NCBI GenBank assembly: GCA_024278035.1
Contig: JAJRUA010000304.1
Span: 1 to 29,576 of the forward strand
Direction: 5' to 3'
From: Planctomycetota bacterium
Lineage (GTDB): Bacteria > Planctomycetota > Planctomycetia > Pirellulales > Lacipirellulaceae
Length of the DNA: 29,576 nucleotides
Position 1 is the stretch's first letter, and every line of letters starts with the position of its first letter. This document shows positions 1 to 8,928 of the stretch, one piece after another. The notes beneath the pieces were generated by a model, which did no database searches, was not told where the DNA came from, and was given only the letters and a program-made list of their open reading frames with translations. Both the position numbers and the translations under genes were made by a program.

Positions 1-217
1 GGAAAGTACGTTCAATTGTCTCTCAAAAAACCTTAATTCAACCCATTTTGTCCCATCCCAACTCGAGAAACCCCACGTTCTAAGAGCTATCCGCAAGATT
101 TTCCGGACAATATTCTCCGAATTTTGACCAAAAAATCGTTTTTCAAATCTGAGACAAAACCCCAAGAGAGGGGGGCAAGAATGACCAATGACTAGCGCCT
201 AACAACCAACAACTAAC
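1..217. other. Intergenic stretch at window start
   Basis: No coding frame with recognisable protein sequence is visible on either strand. The stretch is AT-rich and lies downstream of the stop codon of the minus-strand gene that ends at 218. I see no convincing hairpin-plus-T-tract terminator in it. Confidence 0.5.
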
Positions 218-1975
218 CTAATATCCAATCGGCCGCACGCTTCGCAGTCGACCCGTTGGCTGAGGACGCGACAGCGAGATCGGCGTTGAGGTTTGATCCG
301 TGGCCAGATTGCCGGCCATGTCGCGAGCTTCCAGCCGAACGTAGAACTGGTTGGGCATGTGCCGCTGCATTCGCCAAGTGTAGCTGCCCGTGTTTTCCAA
401 TCCTGACGCGATCGTCGACCAAGGCCCATGAGGATTCGTACTATAAAATAAACCGATCGGCCGAGGTTCCAGATTCCGATCCTCGACTGCCCAACGCAAT
501 TGCAAATGATCAGCCAGATTGCCTTGCCCCAGCTCGGTCGAGAGAAGCTCAGCCCGTGGGGTCTGCAAGTCGACCGCCACGATCAACTCAGGCTTGTCGC
601 CGCTACGTGGTGGCGTCGCTCCGACCCCGTTTGCACCATCCACCAAAATCCGAAAGCCATACACGCCCTCATCAGGTACCGACACCCGCACTGGACTACG
701 ATTGTCTGAGTCGACCGTATAGCTTTGCCAAGTTTTCCCCTCGTCGTGGGTACCCCAAAGCTCAACCTTCGCAACTCCCCACGGACCGACCGACTGGAGA
801 TCATATTCGATGTCAAACGCCAGCGAATTCACCATCCGATCGCCAAGCCCAGAGCGAGAACTGGGCAACGGCGGGGCGGCCCAACCACTAGCATCGCCCG
901 CGGAATTCTGATTATTGGACCCCAGAGACCTAGAGACACCAAGAGTCCCCGAGACCGCGAGAGACCCAGCGGCATCGTTCAATTTGCTCAATCCACTCCC
1001 ACCAATAAGCTGAGCCGATAACCGACCCTGCCCGCTTGGATTCTGAGCCATAGTATATGGGTTTCGCAGTGGAGGTGTTCCCGCGAATTGCTGGGGAGGC
1101 TGCTTAGAAATACGAGGAGGGCTCGAATTCGAGGCCTGCGGACTAGGCAGACGGTTGTTGGCAGGCCACTCCCGCGCAGGAGGTTTGCTAACCGACTGAA
1201 AAGGGTCAACTGTCGCAAGGCCGGCGGGTTCCTTCATTGCAGGAGCACTCGGCAGTTGCAAGACCGGGCCGTCAACCGCCACTACGGTCGTAGATTGAAC
1301 CTGATGGGCCGCTTGGTCAGAAATCGAGGCACGGATTTCGATGTTCTTAGCGGTATGAGGAAAAACCCAAGTGGCGGTTCCTGCCAAGTGGTCCGGTTGC
1401 GACACCTCTGGAGGTCCCAATCGGACTCTCGACCACGAACCGCCAGCTGCTCGGGCTTCTACTACAAGACTTTCAGGACGCAGATTGCTATCACGTGATT
1501 CATAATGAACTTCAATTGTCCCCGACTCGCCCAAGGTTCCAGAGACATCCAACTTAGGTTGCAACGTATCAACCGTGATATGCATCAGCGGCTGGATCGC
1601 AGCGTTAGGCCAAGGCTGGCCCTGTTGATCAAGATGACGCAGAGCAAACCAGTAATCCCCGTCTTGAGGTGCGTGATAGCCAAAGCCCCGCACATTAGGA
1701 GCAGCTTCCTGAAGAGTTCTCCAACCGGTGACCCCATCCTGCGAGACAAGCAGTTGAACTTTCGCGATCTGACTTCCTGTACTCTCGCGCTGATTGATTT
1801 GATAAGGAATGAAGAACACCCGTTGCTTCCAAAAAACGGGGGCCAACTCGGGCGGCGCTGCCGCATTGAGGTACGAAGTGTCGATTCCGAGTACGAGAAA
1901 TACTACGAGACCGAGAGAGAGCTCCAACGATCGAACGGCAGCGAATGAGGGCAGGCAGCCGTGGACCGATGCCAT
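218..1975 (-). CDS. Secreted protein with duplicated beta-sandwich modules, function unknown
   Basis: This is a 585-residue protein I do not recognise as a named family. The N-terminus has a hydrophobic stretch (about residues 18-40, ending in an AAA-type cleavage region), which fits export. Two long modules resemble each other. Module 1 (about 71-235) carries KVQLLVSQDG...GW followed by DGDYWF, then a second block containing ESRDSNLRPESL. Module 2 (about 400-568) carries KVELWGTHDEGKTW followed by EGVYGF, then a block containing VEDRNLEPRPIGL. So the order is A-B, a Pro/Ser/Asn/Gly-rich linker (about 236-380), then A-B again. The sequences look like all-beta, Ig- or fibronectin-like folds, and no catalytic motif is evident. 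The tail RLRSVRPIGY is basic. The gene is divergent from the SHOCT gene. Envelope or surface binding is a guess. Confidence 0.75.
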   Translation of the reverse strand: MASVHGCLPSFAAVRSLELSLGLVVFLVLGIDTSYLNAAAPPELAPVFWKQRVFFIPYQINQRESTGSQIAKVQLLVSQDGVTGWRTLQEAAPNVRGFGYHAPQDGDYWFALRHLDQQGQPWPNAAIQPLMHITVDTLQPKLDVSGTLGESGTIEVHYESRDSNLRPESLVVEARAAGGSWSRVRLGPPEVSQPDHLAGTATWVFPHTAKNIEIRASISDQAAHQVQSTTVVAVDGPVLQLPSAPAMKEPAGLATVDPFQSVSKPPAREWPANNRLPSPQASNSSPPRISKQPPQQFAGTPPLRNPYTMAQNPSGQGRLSAQLIGGSGLSKLNDAAGSLAVSGTLGVSRSLGSNNQNSAGDASGWAAPPLPSSRSGLGDRMVNSLAFDIEYDLQSVGPWGVAKVELWGTHDEGKTWQSYTVDSDNRSPVRVSVPDEGVYGFRILVDGANGVGATPPRSGDKPELIVAVDLQTPRAELLSTELGQGNLADHLQLRWAVEDRNLEPRPIGLFYSTNPHGPWSTIASGLENTGSYTWRMQRHMPNQFYVRLEARDMAGNLATDQTSTPISLSRPQPTGRLRSVRPIGY

Positions 1976-2278
1976 GGGAGATCATCCATTAAAGGTGGGG
2001 TAGCAGGAAGGGCTGGGAGACTGGCGATTTTTCAAAAAGTGGTCTCCCTAGACAGTATCGGAGATAGTGTCTCGGCTGCTTGAAACGCAAGCAAGAAGTG
2101 TTCCGCTAGCAGAAACAAGGCGATTTTTACCGCCTCCGGGGTTTTGCGCGGTTAGGGGGCTGATATCAGTACTTATTCTGGACGTATGACAGCATCAACG
2201 CCATAATAGAAGAGGAAACAGGGGATTTGTTCTGTCTGGCTGCTAGCAAGGCGACCGATCGGACGGCGTGGAGGTACG
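1976..2278. other. Divergent intergenic region, 303 bp
   Basis: This lies between two divergently oriented genes and should hold both promoters. I see no protein-coding frame and no promoter strong enough to call. A GGAGG ribosome binding site sits just upstream of the ATG at 2279. Confidence 0.45.
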
Positions 2279-2524
2279 ATGACTCAAGCTTTCGAACAAC
2301 TATCGCAAGCAGGACTACTGTTTGCAGCTATTTTCGTTATTACCGCCCTAGGCATCGCCGTCGTGCGAAGGTATCGCGGTGGTGCCGCCGAAGACGGGCA
2401 ATACGGCAGTGAGATGATATCTAATTTCAGCGAACTGCATTCCGAAGGTGGGCTCAGCGACGAAGAATTCCGAACTATTAAAACGAAGCTAGCAAGCGAA
2501 CTAAGCTCCGGAGTTAAACGGTAA
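2279..2524 (+). CDS. Small membrane protein with C-terminal SHOCT domain
   Basis: The 81-residue product has one transmembrane helix at about residues 12-29 (LLFAAIFVITALGIAVV), a basic RRYRGG stop-transfer segment, then a SHOCT-like domain at about 46-77 (ISNFSELHSEGGLSDEEF...KTKLASEL). SHOCT is a short C-terminal oligomerisation-type domain with the pattern LxxLxxxGxIsxeEFxxxKxxLL, and this matches well. GGAGG at about 4 nt before the ATG supports the start. The small frameshifted gene at 2549 follows after 24 nt, and clpX lies beyond it, so the three may be co-transcribed. The specific role is unknown. Confidence 0.8.
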   Translation: MTQAFEQLSQAGLLFAAIFVITALGIAVVRRYRGGAAEDGQYGSEMISNFSELHSEGGLSDEEFRTIKTKLASELSSGVKR

Positions 2525-2548
2525 CAGCAACAAGGGTTAGGGCTGGTT

Positions 2549-2769
2549 ATGACCAGTGCGGCCAGTGTTGCGGAAGAAGCCGTCTGCCCCGGTTGTTCGA
2601 GTGCACCAGAAGCTGCTGAACATCTTTGCAGCGAGAGGCCGATGAACGACTTTCGTTGGAGCTACGTAGAGTAAGACAGGCAGAGTTAGTTAAACAGCGG
2701 CTCGGACTGAGCGGACAAGGACGCCCCGCCAGGCATGAAGATCCGACTTATCGAAATCCGATAGGTTGA
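2549..2769 (+). pseudogene. Small zinc-ribbon-like gene broken by a -1 frameshift
   Basis: The frame opening at 2549 gives MTSAASVAEEAVCPGC followed by EHLC, with Cys13, Cys16, His25 and Cys27 looking like a zinc-binding half-site. It ends at a TAA at 2672-2674 after only 41 residues. Switching to the -1 frame at about 2629 (TGC then CAG) gives a coherent, charged helical continuation, LSLELRRVRQAELVKQRLGL, to a TGA at 2767-2769. The joined product would be about 73 residues. The most economical reading is one lost base at about 2629, by mutation or sequencing error. No classic X-XXY-YYZ slippery heptamer is visible, so programmed frameshifting is less likely. It sits between the SHOCT gene and clpX. 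Confidence 0.5.
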
Positions 2770-2858
2770 CTCCTTCGAGCGACATCCATGATTAAATCGC
2801 GAGAACGTTGGGACGGTGATGCCCCAGCATTTCCTGCACACCTTGGAAGGAGAGTTGC

Positions 2859-4136
2859 ATGCCATCAGGCAGAGACCTAGGCGGCAAGCGTGGGACGTCC
2901 AAAAAAAATGCGTTCTGTTCTTTTTGTAGAAAGAGCTATCGTGACGTCGGACCCTTGGTCGAGGGACCGGGAGATGTCTACATCTGTGGCGAGTGTATTG
3001 AGCTCTGTCAGTCCATCCTGGACCAAGAGCGAAAACGCCGCGGATCTAGCAAGCAACTGTTTACCAAAATCCCCAGCCCGCGTGAGATTGTTGCCTGCCT
3101 TGACGAGTACGTCATCGGCCAAGAATCTGCCAAACGCGTGTTGGCTGTTGCGGTTCACAGTCATTACAAGCGACTGATGGTTGCCGAAGAAGAATCGGAT
3201 ATCGTAATCGATAAATCGAACATCCTTCTCGTCGGTCCCACCGGTTGTGGCAAAACGTTGCTTGCCAGTACCCTGGCCAAGAGTCTGAACGTGCCGTTCG
3301 CCATTGGTGATGCGACCACGCTCACCGAAGCTGGCTATGTTGGCGAAGATGTCGAGAACCTGCTCCTGAAGCTCCTCCACTCGGCAGACTTTGACGTCGA
3401 AGCAGCTCAACGCGGTGTGCTCTATATCGACGAAATCGACAAGATTGGTAAGACGAGCCAAAACGTATCGATCACTCGCGATGTCTCTGGCGAAGGCGTG
3501 CAACAAGCACTGCTGAAGATGCTGGAAGGCACCACGGCGAATGTGCCACCTCAAGGGGGGCGTAAGCATCCCGAGCAACAGTACATTCAGATCGACACGA
3601 CAAACATCTTGTTTGTTGTGGGTGGAACTTTCACCGGCATCGACGAGGTAATTAGTAAACGACTTGGCTGTCGTAGAATGGGCTTCGGTCAATCGGGCGA
3701 CGATGCCGCCGAGTTAAGCCTTGGCGAAACGCTTGCCCAGGTGACGCCCGACGATTTGGTTGAGTACGGTTTGATTCCTGAACTTGTTGGTCGCTTACCA
3801 GTCGTGACTGCTTTGCAACCATTGGGCGAGGATGCGTTGGTTCGTGTACTGCAAGAACCAAAAAACGCGCTAACCAAGCAATATCAGCACTTGTTTGGGA
3901 TGGAAAATGCCGATCTTAAGTTTACAGACAACGGGTTGCGAGCCATTGCAAGCCGTGCGGCAGAAAGAGAGACGGGTGCCCGTGGCCTGCGGTCGATCAT
4001 CGAAGCCGTGATGATCGACATCATGTTCGAGCTTCCCGACCAACCCCGCGGCAGCCAGTATGTGGTAACCGAAGATGTCGTGGAAGGCCGAGAAAAGATG
4101 TTCAACGTCGAACCACCACAAACCAAAAGCGCGTAA
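2859..4136 (+). CDS. clpX: ATP-dependent Clp protease ATP-binding subunit ClpX
   Basis: ClpX is the AAA+ unfoldase that feeds substrates to the ClpP protease in the cytoplasm. All hallmarks are visible in 425 residues, the usual length. The N-terminal zinc-binding domain has Cys20-x2-Cys23 and Cys43-x2-Cys46. Walker A is GPTGCGKT (126-133) and Walker B is LYIDEID (188-194). The pore-1 loop is GYVG (159-162), the RKH loop is at 235-237, and the sensor-2 region is GARGLRSI (373-380). The ClpP-docking loop, IGF in E. coli, reads MGF here (274-276). A strong AAGGAG site about 6 nt before the ATG fixes the start. clpP is not adjacent in this window. A strong intrinsic terminator follows at 4188. 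Confidence 0.98.
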   Translation: MPSGRDLGGKRGTSKKNAFCSFCRKSYRDVGPLVEGPGDVYICGECIELCQSILDQERKRRGSSKQLFTKIPSPREIVACLDEYVIGQESAKRVLAVAVHSHYKRLMVAEEESDIVIDKSNILLVGPTGCGKTLLASTLAKSLNVPFAIGDATTLTEAGYVGEDVENLLLKLLHSADFDVEAAQRGVLYIDEIDKIGKTSQNVSITRDVSGEGVQQALLKMLEGTTANVPPQGGRKHPEQQYIQIDTTNILFVVGGTFTGIDEVISKRLGCRRMGFGQSGDDAAELSLGETLAQVTPDDLVEYGLIPELVGRLPVVTALQPLGEDALVRVLQEPKNALTKQYQHLFGMENADLKFTDNGLRAIASRAAERETGARGLRSIIEAVMIDIMFELPDQPRGSQYVVTEDVVEGREKMFNVEPPQTKSA

Positions 4137-4187
4137 CGTTCAAGCAGCGGGGCTTGCCCGGCTGTCTCTCAAGTTACGCCTGCTTAC

Positions 4188-4229
4188 TAGCGAGCCTAGG
4201 TGCGAAAGCGCCTAGGCTCGTTTTTGTTT
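4188..4229 (+). terminator. Rho-independent terminator of clpX
   Basis: The stem CGAGCCTAGGTGC / GCGCCTAGGCTCG is 13 bp with one G-U wobble and closes on a GAAA tetraloop. It is followed directly by a TTTTTGTTT tract. It begins about 50 nt after the clpX stop codon. Confidence 0.93.
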
Positions 4230-4240
4230 GGGCGTCAGGC

Positions 4241-4257
4241 ATGACGCGAAGCGTCAT
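4241..4257. repeat. Short perfect hairpin
   Basis: ATGACGC-GAA-GCGTCAT is a 7-bp perfect stem with a 3-nt loop, just after the clpX terminator. No T-tract follows, so it is not a terminator in its own right. It may be the edge of the larger palindromic element that follows. Confidence 0.6.
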
Positions 4258-4271
4258 AACCCTGTCGTTTA

Positions 4272-4401
4272 TACATAAGTCCGGGATCTGTTTTTTTGGC
4301 CGAAGGACTGACTCACCGTAGCCTAAGGCGGCGCTGCGCTTGCCCCAGGCTACGGTGAAAACAGGCCTTCGGCCAAAATTGGGTTTACGCCGACTTATGT
4401 A
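4272..4401. repeat. 130-bp nested palindromic intergenic element
   Basis: Three pairs of inverted arms are nested around one centre. The outer pair is TACATAAGT (4272-4280) with ACTTATGTA (4393-4401). The middle pair is TTTTGGCCGAAGG (4294-4306) with CCTTCGGCCAAAA (4366-4378). The inner pair is CACCGTAGCCT (4314-4324) with AGGCTACGGTG (4347-4357). No coding frame is present. The symmetry with clean outer arms suggests a non-autonomous (MITE- or REP-like) element in the gap between convergent clpX and the symporter gene. Confidence 0.75.
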
Positions 4402-4509
4402 CAAACAACAGGTCAAGAGAGCCCTGCTCGCACCGACCCATCAAGTATCGGAGAAGTCGACACGTTGGACGGTTGATGAGTCGGCGTCGCTGTCGCTCCT
4501 GGACCCATT

Positions 4510-6255
4510 CTACGACTTCGAGCTCTCTCCACGTGAAAGCACCCAACTAATCGCGGTGCCAATTCCTAGATTCACTATCAGCGCAACTGGTCCAATCCAC
4601 TGGAAGCTAATTGAGTCGGCTGAGGAACGTACTTCTAGGTTGGTTTTCGGATCGATCTTCGTGATGATCTCGGTTCCAAAGGTCGCAGGATCGATCTGGA
4701 AATGATCGGACAGATACACCACCAGCGGGCCCGAGAATGCCATGACCATCGAAACGGCAATCGCGCAAATGGTCCCAATCCATACTCCTGCCGGTCGCGA
4801 GAAGGGAATAAATAGCGCGAACACAAAGAGCGAAAACAGTGGCGGGGTGAACATATTGACCGTCTTGCCGGTCACCTCGGTGATGTTTTCGTCGAATAGT
4901 GCGAAATAGGGGCTCAAAAGAATTACCGTGATACCAATGCTAAACGCCAAGACCCGAGCTGCCAGAACTTGACGAATCTCAGTTGAGGGCCGATAGCCAA
5001 AGCGATCGAGAAAGTCGGTCATGACCACTGCCGTGATCGAGTTGACGCCCGAGTCGATGCTCGACATCGCGGCAGCAAACATGGCCGCGACGACTAGCCC
5101 CGTGATGCCTATGGGCAACTGATTGGCAATAAAGTAGGGAAACAAATCGTCGGCACTCTCCTTGAGGCCTAGTCCCCCTGGAATCGTTCCTTGGTTCGCT
5201 TCATAAAACCCCATCAGAGACATGCCTACCAATGCCAGCGTGAGAGAAACGACTACCGCGACCGAAAGTTGAGTCGCCAATGCTCGGCGAGCGGCTTTCA
5301 CATCGGTCGTGGCCATAAACCGTTGCACCGAGACTTGGTCTCCGCCTGCGGTGCAGACATACCAAACGAACATGCTAGTGATCGATCCGAAAACCGTCAG
5401 ACGTACCTTGGGATCGAAGCTCACCAGGGGTTGCGTGTCCCAGTGCCCTTGCCATTGGGTCGGAAACCAGCCCAGTCCTCCAAATTCATAAGTAACGATT
5501 GCAATAACCAGCCAGGCACCGCCAAAGAGCAGGATTGTTTGGATCAGGTCAGTAACTACGACCGCCCGTAGGCCTCCGATCGAAGCGTAGAGAACCGAAA
5601 CAAACCCGGTCACCCAGACGATCTGAGTGACATAGTCAGTGTTTCCGTACATCATGAACGACATCGCCTTAGCGGCGAGATAAATCAGCAGCGACATCCA
5701 TATAAGTCGCATGACTAAGAACATGGTTGCGCCAAACAAACGAATACTTACGCCCAGTCGTTCCTCGAGAAGCTCGTAGGCGCTCGTTACCCTCTGTTTC
5801 ATATAAGCCGGCAGCAGCCAAAAAGAGACCGCGAAATAGACCATCGGAAGCGCAATCAGATTGGTCATATAAATTGGGCCTTTGCCCAAAACTTCTCCTG
5901 GCACCGAAAGATAGGAGATCGTGCTGAGCAGTGTCGCAAATAGCGAGACACCTACCAGCATCGGGTTCATCTTTCCGCTGCCGACGAAGTATTCTTTGGT
6001 GCTCTTCTGCCGACGACCGAAGTACCATCCTAGGGCAATTGTGGACAACGCGTAGACCACAATAATCACCCAATCCACAACATGCAGGCCTCCCACAGAA
6101 GCCACAACTTTCTCGCCTTCCGTCTCGGCGGCTGTTTGGGCCATGCAGACGTTGCCTATCAAGGACAGCAAAAACAGGCAAACCACAGTTCGGCCCAGAC
6201 GGCAAGGCTTAGAGACCAGACTGCAAAGCTTAAAGAGTCGCTCTTCATGACGCAT
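4510..6255 (-). CDS. Sodium:solute symporter (SSS family)
   Basis: This is an inner-membrane, sodium-coupled transporter of the SSS/SGLT superfamily (LeuT fold). The 581 residues contain more than ten hydrophobic segments. Family-typical stretches include STKEYFVGSGKMNP after the first helix, FATLLSTISYLSVPGE, and AAMFAAAMSSIDSGVNSI in the later core. An extra N-terminal hydrophobic segment ending in CMAQ (about residues 23-40) precedes the usual first helix and could be a cleaved signal peptide or an added helix. AAGGA lies upstream of the ATG. The gene is divergent from the aldolase-SDR-hydrolase operon, which suggests it imports that pathway's substrate. Family members carry sugars, sugar acids, amino acids or nucleosides. 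The substrate cannot be read from this sequence. Confidence 0.93.
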   Translation of the reverse strand: MRHEERLFKLCSLVSKPCRLGRTVVCLFLLSLIGNVCMAQTAAETEGEKVVASVGGLHVVDWVIIVVYALSTIALGWYFGRRQKSTKEYFVGSGKMNPMLVGVSLFATLLSTISYLSVPGEVLGKGPIYMTNLIALPMVYFAVSFWLLPAYMKQRVTSAYELLEERLGVSIRLFGATMFLVMRLIWMSLLIYLAAKAMSFMMYGNTDYVTQIVWVTGFVSVLYASIGGLRAVVVTDLIQTILLFGGAWLVIAIVTYEFGGLGWFPTQWQGHWDTQPLVSFDPKVRLTVFGSITSMFVWYVCTAGGDQVSVQRFMATTDVKAARRALATQLSVAVVVSLTLALVGMSLMGFYEANQGTIPGGLGLKESADDLFPYFIANQLPIGITGLVVAAMFAAAMSSIDSGVNSITAVVMTDFLDRFGYRPSTEIRQVLAARVLAFSIGITVILLSPYFALFDENITEVTGKTVNMFTPPLFSLFVFALFIPFSRPAGVWIGTICAIAVSMVMAFSGPLVVYLSDHFQIDPATFGTEIITKIDPKTNLEVRSSADSISFQWIGPVALIVNLGIGTAISWVLSRGESSKS

Positions 6256-6408
6256 AACGAACAGATCCTTGAGAGGCTTGGAGAGGTCAGAAAAGGAATG
6301 TCTCAGATTCTGCCTCGACCCAACGATTAGCAGTAGAAACTCGATGCATTATCTTATAGAAAATATCAATCGAAGTAACGCCCCAATTTGTCACGAAAGG
6401 TTCTTAAA

Positions 6409-7185
6409 TTGCGATCCAGCAAAACTCTTAAAAAGTTGCGGGCCGGCGAGCCGGTTCGCATGAGCGTCATGGGCCACCATATCCCTTCGTTCGTCCATCA
6501 TTCCGCTGCTGCCGGTTACGATTGCATTTGGCTTGACCTCGAGCATCGCCTGATTGGCGAGCAAGAAGTGCGAAACCTCTTGCTGCATTGCCACCTCGCA
6601 GATATCGATTGCATGGTGCGTCCTGGTACGTTGGAAAAAACGCAACTCTATCGTTACCTCGAAGACGGCGCCACTGGATTGATGATTCCTCACGTCTCAA
6701 CTCCCGAGAAGGCCCAGATGTTGGCCGACGCGGTCAAGTTCCCCCCGCTTGGCGATCGCGGGCTCGATGGTGCCGGACTCGACGCCAACTATTATCTCGA
6801 CGAGGTCGAGCAGTACGTCCGAGATGCAAACCAGGAAACTTTCTTGGTCGTACAAATCGAAACTCAAGAAGCGGTCGAAAATGCTGACGCGATTGCTAGT
6901 ATCAAGGGCGTGGACGGAATGTTTGTCGGACCAGGAGACCTTGGCATGAGACACCGCCAAAAGGCTTCGAAATTCTCGGCCGACGAGGGTATGGAAATCG
7001 TTGCCGCCGCTGGTAAAAAACATAACACGGCTTGGGGATGCCCCGCCTTTAGCGTCGAACAAATGAAAAAGCTTCACGGCATGGGAGCCCAACTGTTGGC
7101 CCACGGCGGCGACTTCGGCGCATTGAAAAGTATGCTCGAAGAGTATGTCGGCCACTATGACGAAATGTTGGGAGGCAATTCATGA
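6409..7185 (+). CDS. HpcH/HpaI-family class II aldolase
   Basis: Family members are metal-dependent TIM-barrel aldolases that cleave or form 2-keto-3-deoxy or hydroxy-acid substrates using pyruvate or glyoxylate chemistry. The motifs are visible, numbered from the start used here: WLDLEHR with His46, MVRPG with Arg71, metal ligand Glu151 in QIETQEAVEN, and metal ligand Asp177 in FVGPGDLG. I chose the TTG at 6409 because AAAGG lies 8 nt upstream and the protein then begins LRSSKTLKKLRAGEP, the usual family N-terminus. An in-frame TTG at 6388 would add seven residues without a ribosome binding site. The stop overlaps the next gene's start by ATGA, which implies translational coupling. It is probably a catabolic aldolase for a sugar-acid-like intermediate; the exact substrate is unknown. 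Confidence 0.9.
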   Translation: MRSSKTLKKLRAGEPVRMSVMGHHIPSFVHHSAAAGYDCIWLDLEHRLIGEQEVRNLLLHCHLADIDCMVRPGTLEKTQLYRYLEDGATGLMIPHVSTPEKAQMLADAVKFPPLGDRGLDGAGLDANYYLDEVEQYVRDANQETFLVVQIETQEAVENADAIASIKGVDGMFVGPGDLGMRHRQKASKFSADEGMEIVAAAGKKHNTAWGCPAFSVEQMKKLHGMGAQLLAHGGDFGALKSMLEEYVGHYDEMLGGNS

Positions 7186-7979
7186 ACCTGGAAAAGAAGA
7201 TCGCCTTAGTAACCGGTGCTGGCCGCGGCATTGGCAAAGGTTGCGCGTTGGAACTAGCACGCGCCGGCGCAGATCTCATCATCAACGACCGCCCTGAAAG
7301 CCCCGACATTGCAGCCACAGCCGAAGAAATTCGGGCTATGGGGCGCGACTGTCACGTCGTTGAGTCCGACGTTTTTTCGCGCGCAGGTTGCGAATCGCTC
7401 GTCAGTCAAGCCCTCGAGTCGGCGGGCCGCATCGATATCCTGGTCAGCAATCCGGCCCGTAGCGTGCGCTGTTCGTTTTTGGACTACGATCCCGAAATAT
7501 TCGAAAGTACTATCGCAGGAACTTTGGAAAGCGGTTTCCACATGGGCCAGCTCGTCGCGCGGCACATGGTCGAACGCAAAGAGGGAGGAAAAATCCTCTT
7601 CATTTCGAGTGTCCATGCCCAAATGAACTATGCTGACAGCATCGCCTACGGGGCAGCAAAAGCGGGGCTCAACCACTTGGCCGGCACAATCGCCATCGAG
7701 CTGTCGCAGCATCGGATCAATGTCAACGTCATCGAGCCAGGCTGGATCAATACTCCAGGCGAACTCGCGGTTTTTACCGAAGAAGCCCTAAACGAGGAGG
7801 GGAAGAATCTTCCCTGGGGTCGTTTGGGCACCCCGCAAGATATCGGGCGAGCAGCCGTTTTTTTGTCATCGGACGCTGCCGACTACATCACGGGAGCTGT
7901 ACTTCCGGTGGATGGTGGTTTTATGCTCAAAGATTTTCGCTCAGAAACACTTCTCTCTACCGTAGCGTCGAAGAAATAG
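7182..7979 (+). CDS. Short-chain dehydrogenase/reductase (SDR)
   Basis: This is a classical SDR of 265 residues and an NAD(P)-dependent cytoplasmic oxidoreductase. The cofactor motif TGAGRGIG is at 11-18. Catalytic Ser143 (FISSVHA), Tyr156 and Lys160 (YGAAKAG) are all present, as is the C-terminal ITGAVLPVDGGF signature. The usual NNAG motif reads SNPA at 89-92, a mild deviation. The acidic residue Asp36 at the end of beta-2 (IINDRPES) favours NAD over NADP. It overlaps the aldolase gene by four bases and precedes the AstE-type gene by 13 nt, so all three are probably one operon. It likely oxidises a hydroxyl group on the pathway intermediate. Confidence 0.93.
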   Translation: MNLEKKIALVTGAGRGIGKGCALELARAGADLIINDRPESPDIAATAEEIRAMGRDCHVVESDVFSRAGCESLVSQALESAGRIDILVSNPARSVRCSFLDYDPEIFESTIAGTLESGFHMGQLVARHMVERKEGGKILFISSVHAQMNYADSIAYGAAKAGLNHLAGTIAIELSQHRINVNVIEPGWINTPGELAVFTEEALNEEGKNLPWGRLGTPQDIGRAAVFLSSDAADYITGAVLPVDGGFMLKDFRSETLLSTVASKK

Positions 7980-7992
7980 TTGATCCAAAGAA

Positions 7993-8910
7993 ATGCCCTC
8001 AATCAAACTCAAAACCAAAGTATTTCAAGGCCAGACCAAAGGGCCTCACCTCTTGATTACCGCGAGCGTACACGGCGACGAGTTCGAAGGCATTGTCGCG
8101 GTGCAACGTTTAATTCGAGATCTCGATACTTCAAGCCTGCGTGGCACCGTAACATTGGTTCCGATCGTCAATGAGTCGGCCTACCAACTAAAGAATCGTT
8201 GCGGTGCCGATGGCCTCGACCTAGCACGCACCTGTCCAGGCAATCCCGACGGCAGCATTACCGAGCAAGTTGCCAGCGCACTGACTAAGCTCATCAAAGC
8301 AGCCGACCTGTATATCGATCTTCACTCGGGTGGCATCACGATGGATGTCTACCCTCTGGTCGGCTACATGCTCGGCGAGTCCGAGCAAGTTCTCGACTCC
8401 GCCCGGCGGATGGCCTGCGTGTTTGGCTTGCCGCTAGTTTGGGGTACGACCGACAAACTCGACGGCCGTTCGATGTCGGTCGCCCGCGATGCCCAAGTTC
8501 CCGCGATTTACATCGAATACCGTGGCGAGGGCCGCTGCAACCAGCGCGGAGTCCAAGCTCTCTACGACGGTTGCCACAACGTGATGTCTGAGTTCGAAAT
8601 GCTCGAACAAGATCTCGCAGCACCGATCGAGCAAATTATCCACGAAGACCCGCGCCCCGATTCCGGACACATGCAGGCCTGCTACCCTGCCCCGCAGCCG
8701 GGTGTCTTCGAAGCCTCGATCCCCGTCGGCGGCCAAGTGGAAATTGGCGATGTCCTCGGCATCCTCAGCGATCCGTTCACGGGGGAGAGCGAAAAAATTC
8801 TCTCGACGCAGCTAGGCTCAGTCATCGTCTCGCGCACCTATCCCCAAGTCGAAAAAGGTGATGCGTTGGCAGTCGTTCTAGAAGACGAACGAAAACTCCC
8901 CAGCTGTTAA
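7993..8910 (+). CDS. Succinylglutamate desuccinylase/aspartoacylase-family zinc hydrolase
   Basis: This 305-residue protein belongs to the AstE/AspA branch of the M14 metallocarboxypeptidase fold, whose members remove acyl groups from N-acylated amino acids. The zinc ligands are visible as HGDE (His27, Glu30) and His111 in DLHSGG. Glu175 in AIYIEYRGEG fits the catalytic general base. The C-terminal third (from about 230) forms the beta-rich cap seen in these enzymes. The substrate-binding region reads DGLDLAR. The genes on either side encode an SDR and a PLP enzyme. This pairing recalls ectoine degradation, where an AstE-type deacetylase (DoeB/EutE) is found with a PLP fold-type II enzyme (EutB), but the aldolase and sulfatase are not part of that pathway. 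Family assignment is secure; the substrate is not. Confidence 0.88.
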   Translation: MPSIKLKTKVFQGQTKGPHLLITASVHGDEFEGIVAVQRLIRDLDTSSLRGTVTLVPIVNESAYQLKNRCGADGLDLARTCPGNPDGSITEQVASALTKLIKAADLYIDLHSGGITMDVYPLVGYMLGESEQVLDSARRMACVFGLPLVWGTTDKLDGRSMSVARDAQVPAIYIEYRGEGRCNQRGVQALYDGCHNVMSEFEMLEQDLAAPIEQIIHEDPRPDSGHMQACYPAPQPGVFEASIPVGGQVEIGDVLGILSDPFTGESEKILSTQLGSVIVSRTYPQVEKGDALAVVLEDERKLPSC

Positions 8911-8928
8911 TCCAGCAAGATAATTCAA

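Noticed and set aside
2877..3692. Long antisense open frame opposite clpX
   Set aside because: It is a shadow of the strongly conserved clpX frame. Its translation shows no recognisable domain and no ribosome binding site.
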